Below, piece after piece: positions 33,323 through 42,201 of a stretch of 64,000 nt of DNA. A model generated the notes under the pieces. It saw only the letters and a list, made by a program, of their open reading frames with translations. It did no database searches and was not told the origin of the DNA. Positions within the stretch are counted from its first letter, which is position 1. Each line of letters begins with the position of its first letter. The position numbers were made by a program, and so were the translations under genes. This DNA comes from JADKAV01 sp963732355 (GTDB lineage: Bacteria; Actinomycetota; Actinomycetes; S36-B12; UBA10799): the NCBI GenBank assembly GCA_963732355.1, contig CAVSZD010000010.1, positions 186,001 to 250,000 of the forward strand. The letters run 5' to 3'.

Positions 33323-34657
33323 ATGGATAAGCAGACCGAGTACGTCCTGCGCACGATCGAGGAACGTGACATCCGCTTCGTGCGGTTGTGGTTCACCGAC
33401 GTGCTGGGGATTCTCAAGTCCGTGTCGATCGCGCCGGCCGAGCTCGAAGGCGCCTTCGCCGAGGGCATCGGGTTCGACGGCTCGGCGATCGAGGGCTTCT
33501 CCCGTGTCACTGAGTCGGACATGCTGGCCAAGCCGGACCCGTCGAGCTTCCAGGTCCTCCCATGGCGCGGCGACGAGATGCCGGTCGGGCGGATCTTCTG
33601 CGACATCCTGCTGCCCGATGGCTCACCGTCGTATGCGGATCCGCGATGGGTTCTCAAACGCCAACTGGCCAAGGCAGCCAAGCAGGGCTTCACCTTCTAC
33701 ACCCATCCCGAGATCGAGTTCTTCCTCTTCAAACAGGACTCGATGGAGGGCGCTGACCCCGTTCCCGTGGACAACGTGGGCTACTTCGACCACAGTCCGC
33801 ACCCGGCTGGGCAGGACTTCCGCAGGCACTCGATCTCGATGCTCGAGCACATGGGCATCTCGGTGGAGTTCTCCCACCACGAGGGAGCCCCCGGGCAGCA
33901 AGAGATCGACCTGCGTTATGCCGACGCCCTGAGCACGGCCGACAACATCATGACCTTCCGGCTCGTCGTCAAGGAGGTCGCCCTCGAGCACGGGGTGGTT
34001 GCCTCGTTCATGCCCAAACCGTTCACCGATCACCCCGGTTCGGGGATGCACACCCATGTCAGCCTCTTCGAAGGCGACAGCAATGCGTTCTTCGAGCCCG
34101 GGGCGGACATGCAGCTCTCCGTTCTGGCGCGTCAATTCATCGCGGGGCTGTTACATCACGCGCCGGAGATCACCGCCGTGACCAACCAGTGGATCAACTC
34201 CTACAAGCGTCTGGCCGGAGGTATGGAGGCGCCGAGTTACGTCTGCTGGGGGCACAACAACCGCTCGGCTCTGATCCGGATCCCGATGTACAAGCCGGCC
34301 AAGGGACAGTCCACCCGGGTCGAGTTCCGGTCGCTGGACAGTGCGGCCAACCCCTACCTGGCTTACGCGCTGATCCTGGCGGCCGGGTTGAAGGGGATCG
34401 AGGAGAAGTACGAACTGCCGCCTGCCACAGAAGACGATGTGTGGTCGCTGACCGATGGGGAGCGAAGGGCGCTCGGTCTCCAGCCGTTGCCCGGCAGTCT
34501 CGCCCAGGCCATCGACGCCATGGAGGGATCAGAACTCGTGGCCGAGACGCTGGGTGAGCACGTGTTCGACTTCTTCTTGCGCAACAAGAAGGCGGAGTGG
34601 GCCGAGTACAAAAAGCATGTGACCCGGTTCGAGTTGGAGCGGTACCTGTCGTTATGA
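33323..34657 (+). CDS. glnA2: Glutamine synthetase, GlnA2 type
   Basis: ATG 33323 gives 444 residues. The beta-Grasp N-terminus (IEERDIRFVRLWFTDVLG) and the catalytic domain (GIGFDGSAIEGF, THPEIEFFLF, FMPKPFTDHPGSGMHTHVSL, APSYVCWGHNNRSALIRIP) are those of a type I synthetase. The Tyr adenylylation motif region differs from the canonical GlnA in this window, which fits the unadenylylated GlnA2/alpha subgroup. The gene overlaps glnE by ATGA, the usual actinobacterial glnA2-glnE arrangement. It makes glutamine from glutamate and ammonia, or a related gamma-glutamyl compound. Confidence 0.88.
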   Translation: MDKQTEYVLRTIEERDIRFVRLWFTDVLGILKSVSIAPAELEGAFAEGIGFDGSAIEGFSRVTESDMLAKPDPSSFQVLPWRGDEMPVGRIFCDILLPDGSPSYADPRWVLKRQLAKAAKQGFTFYTHPEIEFFLFKQDSMEGADPVPVDNVGYFDHSPHPAGQDFRRHSISMLEHMGISVEFSHHEGAPGQQEIDLRYADALSTADNIMTFRLVVKEVALEHGVVASFMPKPFTDHPGSGMHTHVSLFEGDSNAFFEPGADMQLSVLARQFIAGLLHHAPEITAVTNQWINSYKRLAGGMEAPSYVCWGHNNRSALIRIPMYKPAKGQSTRVEFRSLDSAANPYLAYALILAAGLKGIEEKYELPPATEDDVWSLTDGERRALGLQPLPGSLAQAIDAMEGSELVAETLGEHVFDFFLRNKKAEWAEYKKHVTRFELERYLSL

Positions 34658-37584
34658 GCCCGCGCCGAGCGAGCCAGCACTTGGAACTGGTACGGGTCGG
34701 TTTCACCGACGCGGCCACCGCATCCGACCAACTCCAGAGGCTTTGGGACGCGGGCCTGGCGCCGGTGCTGGAACCGGCGGACTTCGGGCAGGCCGCGGAC
34801 CCTGACCGGGCGCTGGCGGCACTGGTCGACATCGCGGAGTCCAACCCGGACGTCCGTGAGGTTCTGGCAGACCCCGTCCACTCCACACGGCTTCTGTCCG
34901 TGCTCGGTCTGTCGGAGAGCCTCGGGGCATTTCTGATCCGCTACCCCGAATTGGTCTCGGCGGTGACCGCTGACGATGCATCGGGGGGACGAGCCCGGAT
35001 CCTGGGCGCGGTCGACGGGCCGGCGCCGATGCTGGATGTCCGGGTCGCCTACCGCCGTGAATTGGTGGGCGTAGCTGCCCGCGATCTTGCCGGTGAGGCT
35101 TCACTTGAGACAACGATGGCCGAGTTGACTGATCTGGCAGATGCCGCACTGCACGCCTGCTACAAGTTGGCCGTGCGCGACATTGGCGATGCGGCTGCGC
35201 AGGTGGATCTGGCCATCGTCGCTATGGGCAAGTGCGGTGCACGCGAGCTCAACTACATCTCGGACGTGGATGTTGTCTTCATCGCCGAGCCCGCCACCGA
35301 TGAGGTGCCGGCCGACGTGGCCATGCGGGTCGGTCAACAGATCGCCAGCAAACTCATGCAGATTGCGAACGCGGCTACCTCCGAGGGCTCGATCTGGGAG
35401 GTTGACGCCGCGCTGAGGCCGGAGGGTAAGGCCGGTGCGCTCGTGCGCACCATCGACTCCTACGTCGCCTACTACGGCAAGTGGGCCAAGACCTGGGAGT
35501 TCCAGGCGCTTCTCAAAGCGCGGCCGGCTGCCGGTGACCTGGCACTCGGTGCTCGTTACGTGGATGCGGTATCCGACTTCGTGTGGTCAGCAGCAGACCG
35601 GGACAACTTCGTCGACGATGTGCAGGCCATGCGCCGACGCGTCGAACAGCACATCCCCGAGAAGCAGGCTGCGCGCGAGATCAAACTCGGCAGGGGTGGC
35701 CTGCGCGATGTCGAGTTCGCAGTGCAATTGCTACAACTCGTGCACGGGCGAAGCGATGTCACCTTGCGATCGGCTGCCACCCTGAACGCGCTCGAGGCGC
35801 TCGCGACCTGGGGTTACGTCGGCCGTGACGACGCCTCCGGGATGGGCAGCGCCTACCGGTTCTTGCGCATCCTGGAACACAGGGTGCAACTGCGGCAGAT
35901 GCGTCGTACCCACCTGTTCCCCGATCGGGAGGCGGAACTACGCATCATCGCCCGTTCCATGGGGATGCGCACGGACCCGGCCGCCGAACTGGAGCAGGCC
36001 TTCGGCAAGCAGGGCCGTCAGGTCCGCCGTCTGCACGAGAAGTTGTTCTACCGGCCGCTGCTGAACGCGGTGGCCCGCCTTGATTCCGGAGAGGCACGGC
36101 TCACCCCCGAAGCCGCCGAGGAGCGTCTGCGGGCGCTGGGGTACCAGGACCCCAGGGGTGCGCTGCGGCATTTGGAGTCCTTGACCAACGGCGTGAGCCG
36201 GCGAGCTGCCATTCAGCGCACGCTGCTGCCGGTGCTGCTCGGCTGGTTCGCGGATTGTCCGGATCCGGACGCGGGTCTGCTCGGATTCCGGCGGGTGTCT
36301 GATGCGCTAGGGGCCACGCCCTGGTACCTGCGGCTCCTGCGTGATGAGTCGCAGGCCGCAAGCAACATGGCCCACGTGCTGGCGTCGTCTAGGTACGCCA
36401 CGGACCTGCTCCTGCGCTCGCCCGACGCCGTGCAGATTCTGGCCGACCCCGAACAACTACGGCCTCGGCCCGCCCCCGAGATCGCCGCAGAGGCGTTGAC
36501 TGCTGCATTGCGTCAGGTGGACCCCGAGTCGGGGATCGCTGCGATCAGGGCGACCCGTCGCCGGGAACTCTTCCGGGTCTCTGCAACCGATGTGCTCGGT
36601 CAATTGACGGTGGACGAGGTCGGCCCGGCGCTGTCCGACATCGCCGACGCCACGATTCAGGCGGCTCTGGCCGTGGCCACCGAAGCCGTGCACCACGAGG
36701 ATCGGTCAGCTGAAGAACTCGTCGAATTCGTGGTCATCGGCATGGGCCGGTACGGGGGACGTGAACTGGGTTACGGCTCAGACGCGGATGTGCTGTTCGT
36801 CTACCGGACCCGAGCCGGAGTCGATGAAGGGGTGGCCTCCGATGTGGCGCTGGGCGTGGCCAACGAGTTGCGCCGGTTACTCGCGCTGCCCAGTGCCGAC
36901 CCGCCCATCGAAATGGACGCGGACCTTCGGCCGGAGGGCCGCAACGGGCCCATGGTTCGTTCGTTGGCGTCCTACGCGGCCTACTACCAGCGCTGGTCAG
37001 CGGCCTGGGAGGCCCAAGCGTTGCTCAGGGCCAGGCCCGTAGCGGGTTCGCCGGGCCTGCAGGACGCATTCCTCGAGGTCATCGACCCCATCCGCTACCC
37101 GACGCAAGGCGTACCACAGGCAGACCTTGTGGAGATGCGCCGGCTCAAGGCCCGGATGGAGGCCGAGCGTCTGCCTCGGGGCGCCGATCCGGCACTTCAC
37201 GTGAAACTCGGCCGGGGCGGGCTAACCGATGTGGAATGGGTCGCTCAGTTGCAGCAACTCCAGTTCGCCCACGAGCACCCGGCATTGAAGGACAGCCAGA
37301 CCATCCCGGTCCTGGAGCGCTGCGTCGAACTCGGCCTCATTGATGAGGCGGACTGTGCGACTCTGATCCGCGCCTGGCGGCTGGCATCCGCGATCCGCAA
37401 CGCGATCATGCTCAGTTCGGGCCGCTCCAGTGACTCCGTGCCGACCGACTACCGCACCCTCGCCCGAGTCGCCCATCTGCTGGGCTACCCGCACGACGAC
37501 CGGGGTGCGTTGCCCGAGGACTACCGTCGGCTCACCCGCCGGGCTCGCCATGTGATGGAGCGGCTCTTCTACGGCATCCAATAG
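34654..37584 (+). CDS. glnE: Bifunctional glutamine synthetase adenylyltransferase/deadenylylase
   Basis: 976 residues from ATG 34654. Two nucleotidyltransferase domains are visible: the first with MGKCGARELNYISDVDVVF and the second with GMGRYGGRELGYGSDADVLF, both with the G-G-x(4-6)-SDxD catalytic Asp pair. Each is followed by a GlnD-type helical domain (IKLGRGGLRDVEFAVQ and VKLGRGGLTDVEWVAQ). It attaches and removes AMP on the Tyr of GlnA (the copy at 56471-57904 carries a LYELPPDEA target motif). Length is normal for the family. Confidence 0.95.
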   Translation: MSPRRASQHLELVRVGFTDAATASDQLQRLWDAGLAPVLEPADFGQAADPDRALAALVDIAESNPDVREVLADPVHSTRLLSVLGLSESLGAFLIRYPELVSAVTADDASGGRARILGAVDGPAPMLDVRVAYRRELVGVAARDLAGEASLETTMAELTDLADAALHACYKLAVRDIGDAAAQVDLAIVAMGKCGARELNYISDVDVVFIAEPATDEVPADVAMRVGQQIASKLMQIANAATSEGSIWEVDAALRPEGKAGALVRTIDSYVAYYGKWAKTWEFQALLKARPAAGDLALGARYVDAVSDFVWSAADRDNFVDDVQAMRRRVEQHIPEKQAAREIKLGRGGLRDVEFAVQLLQLVHGRSDVTLRSAATLNALEALATWGYVGRDDASGMGSAYRFLRILEHRVQLRQMRRTHLFPDREAELRIIARSMGMRTDPAAELEQAFGKQGRQVRRLHEKLFYRPLLNAVARLDSGEARLTPEAAEERLRALGYQDPRGALRHLESLTNGVSRRAAIQRTLLPVLLGWFADCPDPDAGLLGFRRVSDALGATPWYLRLLRDESQAASNMAHVLASSRYATDLLLRSPDAVQILADPEQLRPRPAPEIAAEALTAALRQVDPESGIAAIRATRRRELFRVSATDVLGQLTVDEVGPALSDIADATIQAALAVATEAVHHEDRSAEELVEFVVIGMGRYGGRELGYGSDADVLFVYRTRAGVDEGVASDVALGVANELRRLLALPSADPPIEMDADLRPEGRNGPMVRSLASYAAYYQRWSAAWEAQALLRARPVAGSPGLQDAFLEVIDPIRYPTQGVPQADLVEMRRLKARMEAERLPRGADPALHVKLGRGGLTDVEWVAQLQQLQFAHEHPALKDSQTIPVLERCVELGLIDEADCATLIRAWRLASAIRNAIMLSSGRSSDSVPTDYRTLARVAHLLGYPHDDRGALPEDYRRLTRRARHVMERLFYGIQ

Positions 37585-37646
37585 GGGTCCCCAGGAGGAC
37601 CGTGAGGTTCTCATCGAGGCGTTGCGGGCAGGTAGATTCACCAACC

Positions 37647-39146
37647 ATGCAGCAAGGCGTCGATTTCCCAGCAGCCAGCAACGGTACCCGCAGCACGACA
37701 GCCACGGGTAGGGCCGTCATCGCTGATGCACTGCGAGCCGTGGATCCAGTTGCCGCCCGCCGCGTGGAGACCATCAAGGACTGGCGTTCAGGCTACCTGT
37801 CGGCGATCCGGGATCTAGTGGTTGTTGCAGCTGCCAACACCAAGGCGTCGGTGGACGTCTCGGCCGCCGGCTTGGATTCCTTGCACGAGCGCTTCGTGTG
37901 GTCCGCCGATGGCAGCGACCGACCGCTCGTACCGGCTCTCGCGCTGAGCGATCACGTCGGCATGGACACTTTCGAGGTGATCGGGCGCAGCGAGCGCCGC
38001 GCTCAGTTCTCCGTGCCGTACCGCGGAAAGCGGCTCAGTGGCGGTGACTTGCAGAAGCAACTCGACGACTGGGTCGCCCGGGGGATCGCTGAGCCGTCCT
38101 TCGCCGACGCTGTGCGGGCTGTGATGGCCCATCCGGAATGGTTGGATCTGCGCGATGTTCAGATCGCGGTTCTGGGGGCCGGTGCCGAGATGGGTCCGTT
38201 GCAGCAGATCCTCGACTGGGGCGCCACCGTTTACGCGGTAGACCTGCCGCGTCCGGAGCTGTGGGACCGCATCATGACCATCGGGAAGAAGTCGGCGGGC
38301 AGGTTGGCTGTGCCCGTGCCCCGGCGATCGGTTCATCTCGATAGCGCTCCCGACTCGAAGGTCGCACAGGTGGCCGGGCTGGATCTCATCGCGCAGACCG
38401 ACGCGTTGTTCGCGTGGTTGCGGGAGGTGGACGGCCCGCTGACATTGGGCAACTACGCCTACGCCGACGGCGGTCTTCACGTGCGGGTCTCGATGGCCAT
38501 CGACGCGCTCGGTGTGCTGCTTGCCCGCAGCAACCCTGACCTATCGTTGGCCTACTTGGCAACGCCTACCGACGTCTTCGCGGTGCCCGAGGACGCAGTC
38601 GCGATGGCGCGCAGTCGATGGAATGATCGCCGCACGCGCCGGCTCCTGCAGGCCCCGCTGCACTTGGCGAATCTCTTCGAGCCCGCCTATCGCGACACCG
38701 TCATCGACGACGCAGGCCATGAGGTCGGGATCGCCGACTGTCTGGTCCCGCAGCAGGGTCCGAACTACGCCTTGGCCAAGCGGTTGCAGCGGTGGCGTGC
38801 GATCGTGGCCCGGGATGCGGGGATGCGGGTCTCGCTGAACGTGGCACCTGCGACGCGTACCCGCTCGGTGGTGAAGAACCGGGCCCTGGCCGCTGCCTAC
38901 GCGGGGGCGGGGCAGTTCGGCATCGAGGTCTTCCAGCCCTCCACTGCGAACACCCTGATGGCCGCCCTTCTGGTCCGGGATCTGCGAGACCCGGCTTCCG
39001 CGTCCAACCCGCAAGTGCCACTGCACAATCCGATGGACCTGTTCTCCGACGGCGCCAACCACGGTGGGCTCTGGCGGGCCGCGTACGAACCGCGGTCGGT
39101 CTTGTCGCTGGCGGCCGTGCTCGGGTTGTTCGTGCGCAACGCCTGA
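37647..39146 (+). CDS. Conserved protein of unknown function with Rossmann-like loop
   Basis: ATG 37647 gives 499 residues. I do not recognise a family. At about residue 172 there is IAVLGAGAEMGPLQQIL followed by VYAVDLPRP, which looks like a GxGxxxGP nucleotide loop and an acidic end of the second strand, as in a Rossmann or SAM-binding fold. The C-terminal part is rich in hydrophobic and Asn/Asp residues (NYAYADGGLHVRVSMAID, IADCLVPQQGPNYALAKRL, STANTLMAALLVRDLRDP). No signal peptide and no membrane span. It sits 62 nt after glnE and before copA; no link is evident. Confidence 0.6.
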   Translation: MQQGVDFPAASNGTRSTTATGRAVIADALRAVDPVAARRVETIKDWRSGYLSAIRDLVVVAAANTKASVDVSAAGLDSLHERFVWSADGSDRPLVPALALSDHVGMDTFEVIGRSERRAQFSVPYRGKRLSGGDLQKQLDDWVARGIAEPSFADAVRAVMAHPEWLDLRDVQIAVLGAGAEMGPLQQILDWGATVYAVDLPRPELWDRIMTIGKKSAGRLAVPVPRRSVHLDSAPDSKVAQVAGLDLIAQTDALFAWLREVDGPLTLGNYAYADGGLHVRVSMAIDALGVLLARSNPDLSLAYLATPTDVFAVPEDAVAMARSRWNDRRTRRLLQAPLHLANLFEPAYRDTVIDDAGHEVGIADCLVPQQGPNYALAKRLQRWRAIVARDAGMRVSLNVAPATRTRSVVKNRALAAAYAGAGQFGIEVFQPSTANTLMAALLVRDLRDPASASNPQVPLHNPMDLFSDGANHGGLWRAAYEPRSVLSLAAVLGLFVRNA

Positions 39147-39159
39147 GGGGTGCGTTCGG

Positions 39160-39180
39160 AATACTCCCGGGGGGTTGGGG
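39160..39180. promoter_or_regulatory. Possible CsoR-type copper operator upstream of copA
   Basis: AATACTCCCGGGGGGTTGGGG (39160-39180) resembles the CsoR operator form ATACCC-N3-GGGGGTAT: ATAC plus a C run, then a G run and TT, but the second half-site is degenerate. It ends 7 nt before the copA GTG. No csoR gene is seen in the window. This is a by-eye match. Confidence 0.25.
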
Positions 39181-39187
39181 TGTTTTG

Positions 39188-41278
39188 GTGGTCGTGACCA
39201 GCAGTGTGGAACTTGACCTGGAGGGAATGACCTGCGCGTCCTGCGCAGCGCGTATTGAGAAGAAGCTCAACGCGCTGCCCGGTGTCGAGGCCTCAGTGAA
39301 CTTCGCTACCCACTCGGCGCACGTGGAACTGCCCTCGGAGGTCTCGGTAGATCAGTGCGTGGCGGCGGTGGAGAAGGCCGGCTACGCGGCCAGTGAGCGC
39401 CAACCCGACGCCGACCATGAGCACCATGAGGATCCCACGCTGCTGAGGCGCCTCATCTTCTCGGCGGTGCTGGCGGTGCCGGTCGTTGTGATGTCCATGG
39501 CGATGCCGCACTCAATGGCGCTCATGTGGGCGATTGCGATTCTGGCTACCCCCGTCGTCGTGTGGGGTGCATGGCCGTTCCATCGGGCGGCGTTCAAGGC
39601 GGCCCGTCATGGCAGCACCACCATGGACACCCTCGTGAGCCTGGGCGTGCTGGCCGCATACACCTGGTCGATGGTGGCGCTGTTCACCGGCGGCCACGTC
39701 TACTTCGAAGTTGCTGTCACCGTGACCACGTTCCTGCTTGCCGGGCGTTACGCGGAGGCGCGCGCCAAACGCCGGGCGGGCGAGGCCGTGACCAGTCTGC
39801 TGAAGATGGGTGCCAAAGAGGCCACGGTCTTGCGCAACGGGCAAGAGGTCCTGGTTCCGATTTCGCAGTTGGCCGTGGGCGACGAGTTCGTTGTCAGGCC
39901 GGGGGAGAAGGTGGCCACGGATGCCGTTGTTGTTGCCGGGGACTCGGCTGTCGACAATTCGCTGATCACCGGCGAATCGGTTCCTGTCGACGTTGGCGTC
40001 GGCGACCAGATCATCGGGGCCGCGGTGAATCAGACGGGGCGGTTGGTGGCCAGGGCGCAGCGGGTGGGGGCGGACACCGAGTTGGCTCAGATCGCGGCGG
40101 CCGTTGAGAGTGCCCAGACGGGCAAGGCGCCTGTGCAGCGTCTGGCCGACAGGGTGTCCTCGATCTTCGTGCCGGTGGTTCTGGTTCTGTCGGTTCTGAC
40201 CGCTGCCGGGTGGTTGCTCACCGGCGCCTCCTGGACCGTGGCATTCAGCGCAGCGGTCGCGGTACTCATCATCGCCTGCCCGTGCGCTCTGGGTTTGGCA
40301 ACTCCCACCGCAATCCTGGTCGGCACCGGCAAGGGCGCCCGGTTGGGAGTCCTGATCTCGGGTCCCGAGATCCTGGAACGCACCCGGTTGGTGGACACGG
40401 TTGTCATGGACAAGACGGGCACCCTGACCCAAGGGCGGATCGAGGTCGAGATCGACAGCGACTCGCCCGACTTCGCACGCGTGGTGGGGACACTTGAATC
40501 AGCCAGTGAACATCCGATCGGACGCGCCATCGCTGATGCGCTCACCGAACGCGGAGCGCTGGCCGACTTCGAGGCGGTACCCGGCCACGGTGTGCGGGGT
40601 GTGGTCGACGGTGTTGCTGCGGTGGCGGGCAAGCCGGCGTGGGTGCGGGAGCTCGGTTTCGAAGTGGGCGACGACTCGGCAGCCGTGGTTGCGGCCTGGG
40701 GCGGGCAGGTCCGCGGGAGGATCCTGATCAGCGACACCGTTCGGCCCACGAGTCGCCGGACGGTCAGTGAGTTGCACGAGTTGGGCCTACGAACCTTGCT
40801 GCTGACTGGCGACTCCCGGGCCGCAGCGCAGCTGGTTGCGGACTCGGTGGGTATCCAGGAGGTCATCGCCGAGGTCAAACCCTTGGACAAGTTGGCGCAG
40901 GTACAGCGCCTGCAATCCCACGGTGCGCGGGTTGCGATGGTGGGCGACGGGATCAACGACTCTGCGGCACTGGCGCAGGCCGACCTTGGAATCGCGATGG
41001 GTGCCGGCGCGGATGTGGCGATCGCGGCCAGTGACATCACGCTGGTGCGCAGCGAGCCGCTCGGGATTGTGGATGCGATTCGGTTGAGCCGGGCGACCTT
41101 GCGGACCATCAAGCAGAACCTCTTCTGGGCGTTCGCCTACAACAGCGCGGCAATTCCCTTGGCCATGGCCGGGTTGCTTACCCCGATGGTCGCGGGGGCG
41201 GCGATGGCGTTCTCGTCGGTGTTCGTGGTGTTGAACAGTCTGCGACTGCGCAGGTTCCAGGGTTCGGCCACGGTTTGA
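39188..41278 (+). CDS. copA: Copper-translocating P-type ATPase CopA
   Basis: From GTG 39188 (696 residues). One heavy-metal-associated domain with GMTCASC at the start, a His-rich linker (DADHEHHEDP), membrane segments, the actuator TGES, the intramembrane CPC in IIACPCALGLATP, the phosphorylation site DKTGTLTQ, HP in SEHPIG and the hinge GDGINDSAALAQAD. CPC plus the C-terminal pair of helices with the Asn/Tyr and Met/Ser residues (AYNSAAIPLAMAG, SSVFVVLNSLRLR) identify Cu(I) export (P1B-1). A longer ORF upstream overlaps the preceding gene and is not used. Confidence 0.93.
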   Translation: MVVTSSVELDLEGMTCASCAARIEKKLNALPGVEASVNFATHSAHVELPSEVSVDQCVAAVEKAGYAASERQPDADHEHHEDPTLLRRLIFSAVLAVPVVVMSMAMPHSMALMWAIAILATPVVVWGAWPFHRAAFKAARHGSTTMDTLVSLGVLAAYTWSMVALFTGGHVYFEVAVTVTTFLLAGRYAEARAKRRAGEAVTSLLKMGAKEATVLRNGQEVLVPISQLAVGDEFVVRPGEKVATDAVVVAGDSAVDNSLITGESVPVDVGVGDQIIGAAVNQTGRLVARAQRVGADTELAQIAAAVESAQTGKAPVQRLADRVSSIFVPVVLVLSVLTAAGWLLTGASWTVAFSAAVAVLIIACPCALGLATPTAILVGTGKGARLGVLISGPEILERTRLVDTVVMDKTGTLTQGRIEVEIDSDSPDFARVVGTLESASEHPIGRAIADALTERGALADFEAVPGHGVRGVVDGVAAVAGKPAWVRELGFEVGDDSAAVVAAWGGQVRGRILISDTVRPTSRRTVSELHELGLRTLLLTGDSRAAAQLVADSVGIQEVIAEVKPLDKLAQVQRLQSHGARVAMVGDGINDSAALAQADLGIAMGAGADVAIAASDITLVRSEPLGIVDAIRLSRATLRTIKQNLFWAFAYNSAAIPLAMAGLLTPMVAGAAMAFSSVFVVLNSLRLRRFQGSATV

Positions 41279-41360
41279 GGGGGCTGGGCCGGGGTTGGGC
41301 CGTCGGAGGCCACGTCCGCCAGCCGCCAGGTGGCAGGCCATGCCCGTCAAGTGCCAGGCC

Positions 41361-41715
41361 ATGTTGATTTTCGACAAGTAAGTTGTCGGAATCTCACATG
41401 GGTTGGTGGGGGTCGGTCTGGCGTCGGAGGTTTCGGTTGTGGGTCGCTGGCGTCGGAGGTCATGTTGATTTTCGACAAGTAGGTTGTCGGAATCTCACAT
41501 GGGTTGGTGGGGGTCGGTTCGGCGTCGGAGGTTTCGGTTGTGGGTCGCTGGCGTCGGAGGTCGTGTTGATTTTCGGCAAGTAGGTTGTCGGAATCTCACA
41601 TGGGTTGGTGGGCGTCGGTCTGGCGTCGGAGGTTTCGGTTGTGGGTCGCTGGTGTCGGAGGCCATGTTGAATTTCGACAAGTAGGTTGTCGGAATCTCAC
41701 ATGGGTTGGTGGGGT
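41361..41715. repeat. 101-bp tandem repeat (three and a half copies)
   Basis: Units begin at 41361, 41462, 41563 and 41664, exactly 101 bp apart. Each starts with ATGTTGATTTTCGACAAG and reads on through TCGGAATCTCACATGGGTTG, then a spacer GGCGTCGGAGGTTTCGG. The first 49 bp fold as a stem: ATGT-T-GATT with AATC-TC-ACAT outside and CGACAA with TTGTCG inside. Spacers carry direct copies of CTGGCGTCGGAGG. This is a minisatellite-like array after copA; the gap 41279-41953 otherwise holds only the remnant at 41785-41911. A related 49-bp repeat is at 58106. Confidence 0.85.
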
Positions 41716-41784
41716 GTCGGTGCGGACAAGAGAGTGGTCGACAAGTGTGGCAACGAAAGTTCCAACGACGAGAACGACTCGAAC

Positions 41785-41911
41785 TCCAAGGGCAGTTGAA
41801 GTCGCGGCCAGCGACTGCCGTCTCCGTGCGATGGGCACGGACTGCCACATCCGCGTGGTTGGGTCGGCGGATCTGGACTGGGCGCTCGGAGGTGGAATCG
41901 CCCAATTGTGA
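41785..41911 (+). pseudogene. ApbE-like (FAD:protein FMN transferase) N-terminal remnant
   Basis: In frame with no ribosome site of its own, the stretch encodes RAVEVAASDCRLRAMGTDCH followed by IRVVGSADLDWALGGGIAQL and a stop at 41911. This looks like the N-terminus of actinobacterial ApbE-type proteins (FRAMGTDCH-x-VV), cut off after about 40 residues. Nothing downstream continues the domain. It sits next to the tandem repeats, which may mark a deletion. The match is from memory and short, so it is tentative. Confidence 0.35.
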
Positions 41912-41953
41912 GGCACGACAGGCGCCTCAGCGCTGATCGCTTAGGCTCGCAGG

Positions 41954-42136
41954 ATGGGCAGGTCGATTCTGGTGTCGGTAGTTGTAGCGGTGGTGTGTGC
42001 CCTGATCGTGTGGGTCCTCGGACGGTTGCTGGACAGTCAGACCCTCTCTTCAATCGCGATCGCTGCCGGTGCAGGTGCAGGCGTGGGCTACTTCATCACC
42101 ACGCGAAGTGGTGGAAACCGAAAGTCGGGCACGTAG
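41954..42136 (+). CDS. Small single-span membrane protein
   Basis: A 60-residue ORF starting ATGGGC at 41954 behind GCAGG. Hydrophobic segments ILVSVVVAVVCALIVWVLG and SIAIAAGAGAGVGYFITT are followed by a basic tail. No family is recognised. Spacing of 66 nt to the following secreted protein does not suggest close coupling. Confidence 0.45.
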   Translation: MGRSILVSVVVAVVCALIVWVLGRLLDSQTLSSIAIAAGAGAGVGYFITTRSGGNRKSGT

Positions 42137-42201
42137 GTCAAGTCCTGGCTCAGCAGGGTCGATGTGGTTACTTTAGGTGCAATTCGCTCAAGGAGGTTCG
42201 G

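Noticed and set aside
41383..41684. Three 66-codon ORFs spaced 101 bp apart
   Set aside because: They are the same frame of the tandem repeat read three times, without ribosome sites; they follow the repeat, not a gene.
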